Of a stretch of 64,000 nucleotides of DNA, positions 63,960 through 64,000 are shown one piece after another. A model generated the notes under the pieces. That model had not been told where the DNA came from. It ran no database searches and saw only the letters and a list, made by a program, of their open reading frames with translations. A program made the translations under genes and the position numbers. Each line of letters opens with the position of its first letter. The first letter of the stretch is position 1. Source of the DNA: Stenotrophomonas sp. Iso1 (GTDB lineage: Bacteria; Pseudomonadota; Gammaproteobacteria; Xanthomonadales; Xanthomonadaceae); assembly GCF_027497995.1 (NCBI RefSeq), contig NZ_JAODBT010000005.1, forward strand, positions 1 to 64,000, read 5' to 3'.

Positions 63960-64000
63960 ATGAATGGCTTGAGAGACCGTGACTTCGTCAATGTGGTCAG
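63960..64000 (+). CDS. Possible start of a gene cut by the window edge
   Basis: An ATG at 63960 opens MNGLRDRDFVNVV and runs off the end. There are too few codons to judge; the ribosome site is poor (CATCAGGACACACAC). Confidence 0.25.
   Translation, partial: MNGLRDRDFVNVV

Overview
The window is a high-GC (about 64 %) gammaproteobacterial chromosome segment. Gene content and protein style point to the Xanthomonadaceae, most likely Stenotrophomonas or Xanthomonas. Indicators are the DUF2244-coxB-coxA-ctaG-coxC-surf1-ctaA-ctaB cluster, a PutA without an N-terminal ribbon-helix-helix domain, an Oar-like TonB receptor and GTAGGA-type REP elements. Genus cannot be fixed from sequence reading alone. 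No rRNA, tRNA, CRISPR array, insertion sequence or phage gene was seen. Most of the window is core chromosome.

Layout. 0.5-9.5 kb: envelope and housekeeping genes (VOC protein, M28 lipoprotein peptidase, a TVNGSI-repeat exported protein, EnvC-like activator, CtpA protease, rhomboid, FadL). 9.9-13.1 kb: putA. 13.4-22.1 kb: a complete aa3-type cytochrome c oxidase locus with its assembly and heme A genes, including a 44-aa small ORF. 22.3-29.5 kb: a transporter, a small phosphatase, dnaG, brkB, yqeY and rpsU on the minus strand, facing away from tsaD and folB. 29.7-35.8 kb: MscS-like channel, GH3 beta-glucosidase, membrane proteins, PQQ-type sugar dehydrogenase, YiaA.

35.9-48.6 kb is the most coherent accessory block, and I read it as a peptidoglycan-peptide scavenging locus. 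The minus strand carries an RpiR regulator, an L,D-transpeptidase-fold protein and a DAACS symporter, then an SH3/NlpC-P60 endopeptidase translationally coupled to an L-Ala-D/L-Glu epimerase. The plus strand carries a transglutaminase-fold protein with a large TonB receptor, then a beta-lactamase-fold hydrolase with a VanX-type D-Ala-D-Ala dipeptidase. Between the divergent units lies an AT-rich nested palindrome that could be the RpiR operator.

48.6-64 kb is mixed: EF-hand protein, HAD hydrolase, an orphan VgrG whose C-terminal third looks like a Tli4-type T6SS immunity protein (an unusual in-frame fusion), HglS/DUF1338 dioxygenase, vWA lipoprotein, alpha/beta hydrolase, GST, DUF1428, a cysteine-rich lipoprotein, HPP membrane protein, TorF-like porin and a small hypothetical gene. 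The two strongest leads are the murein-peptide locus and the VgrG-immunity fusion.
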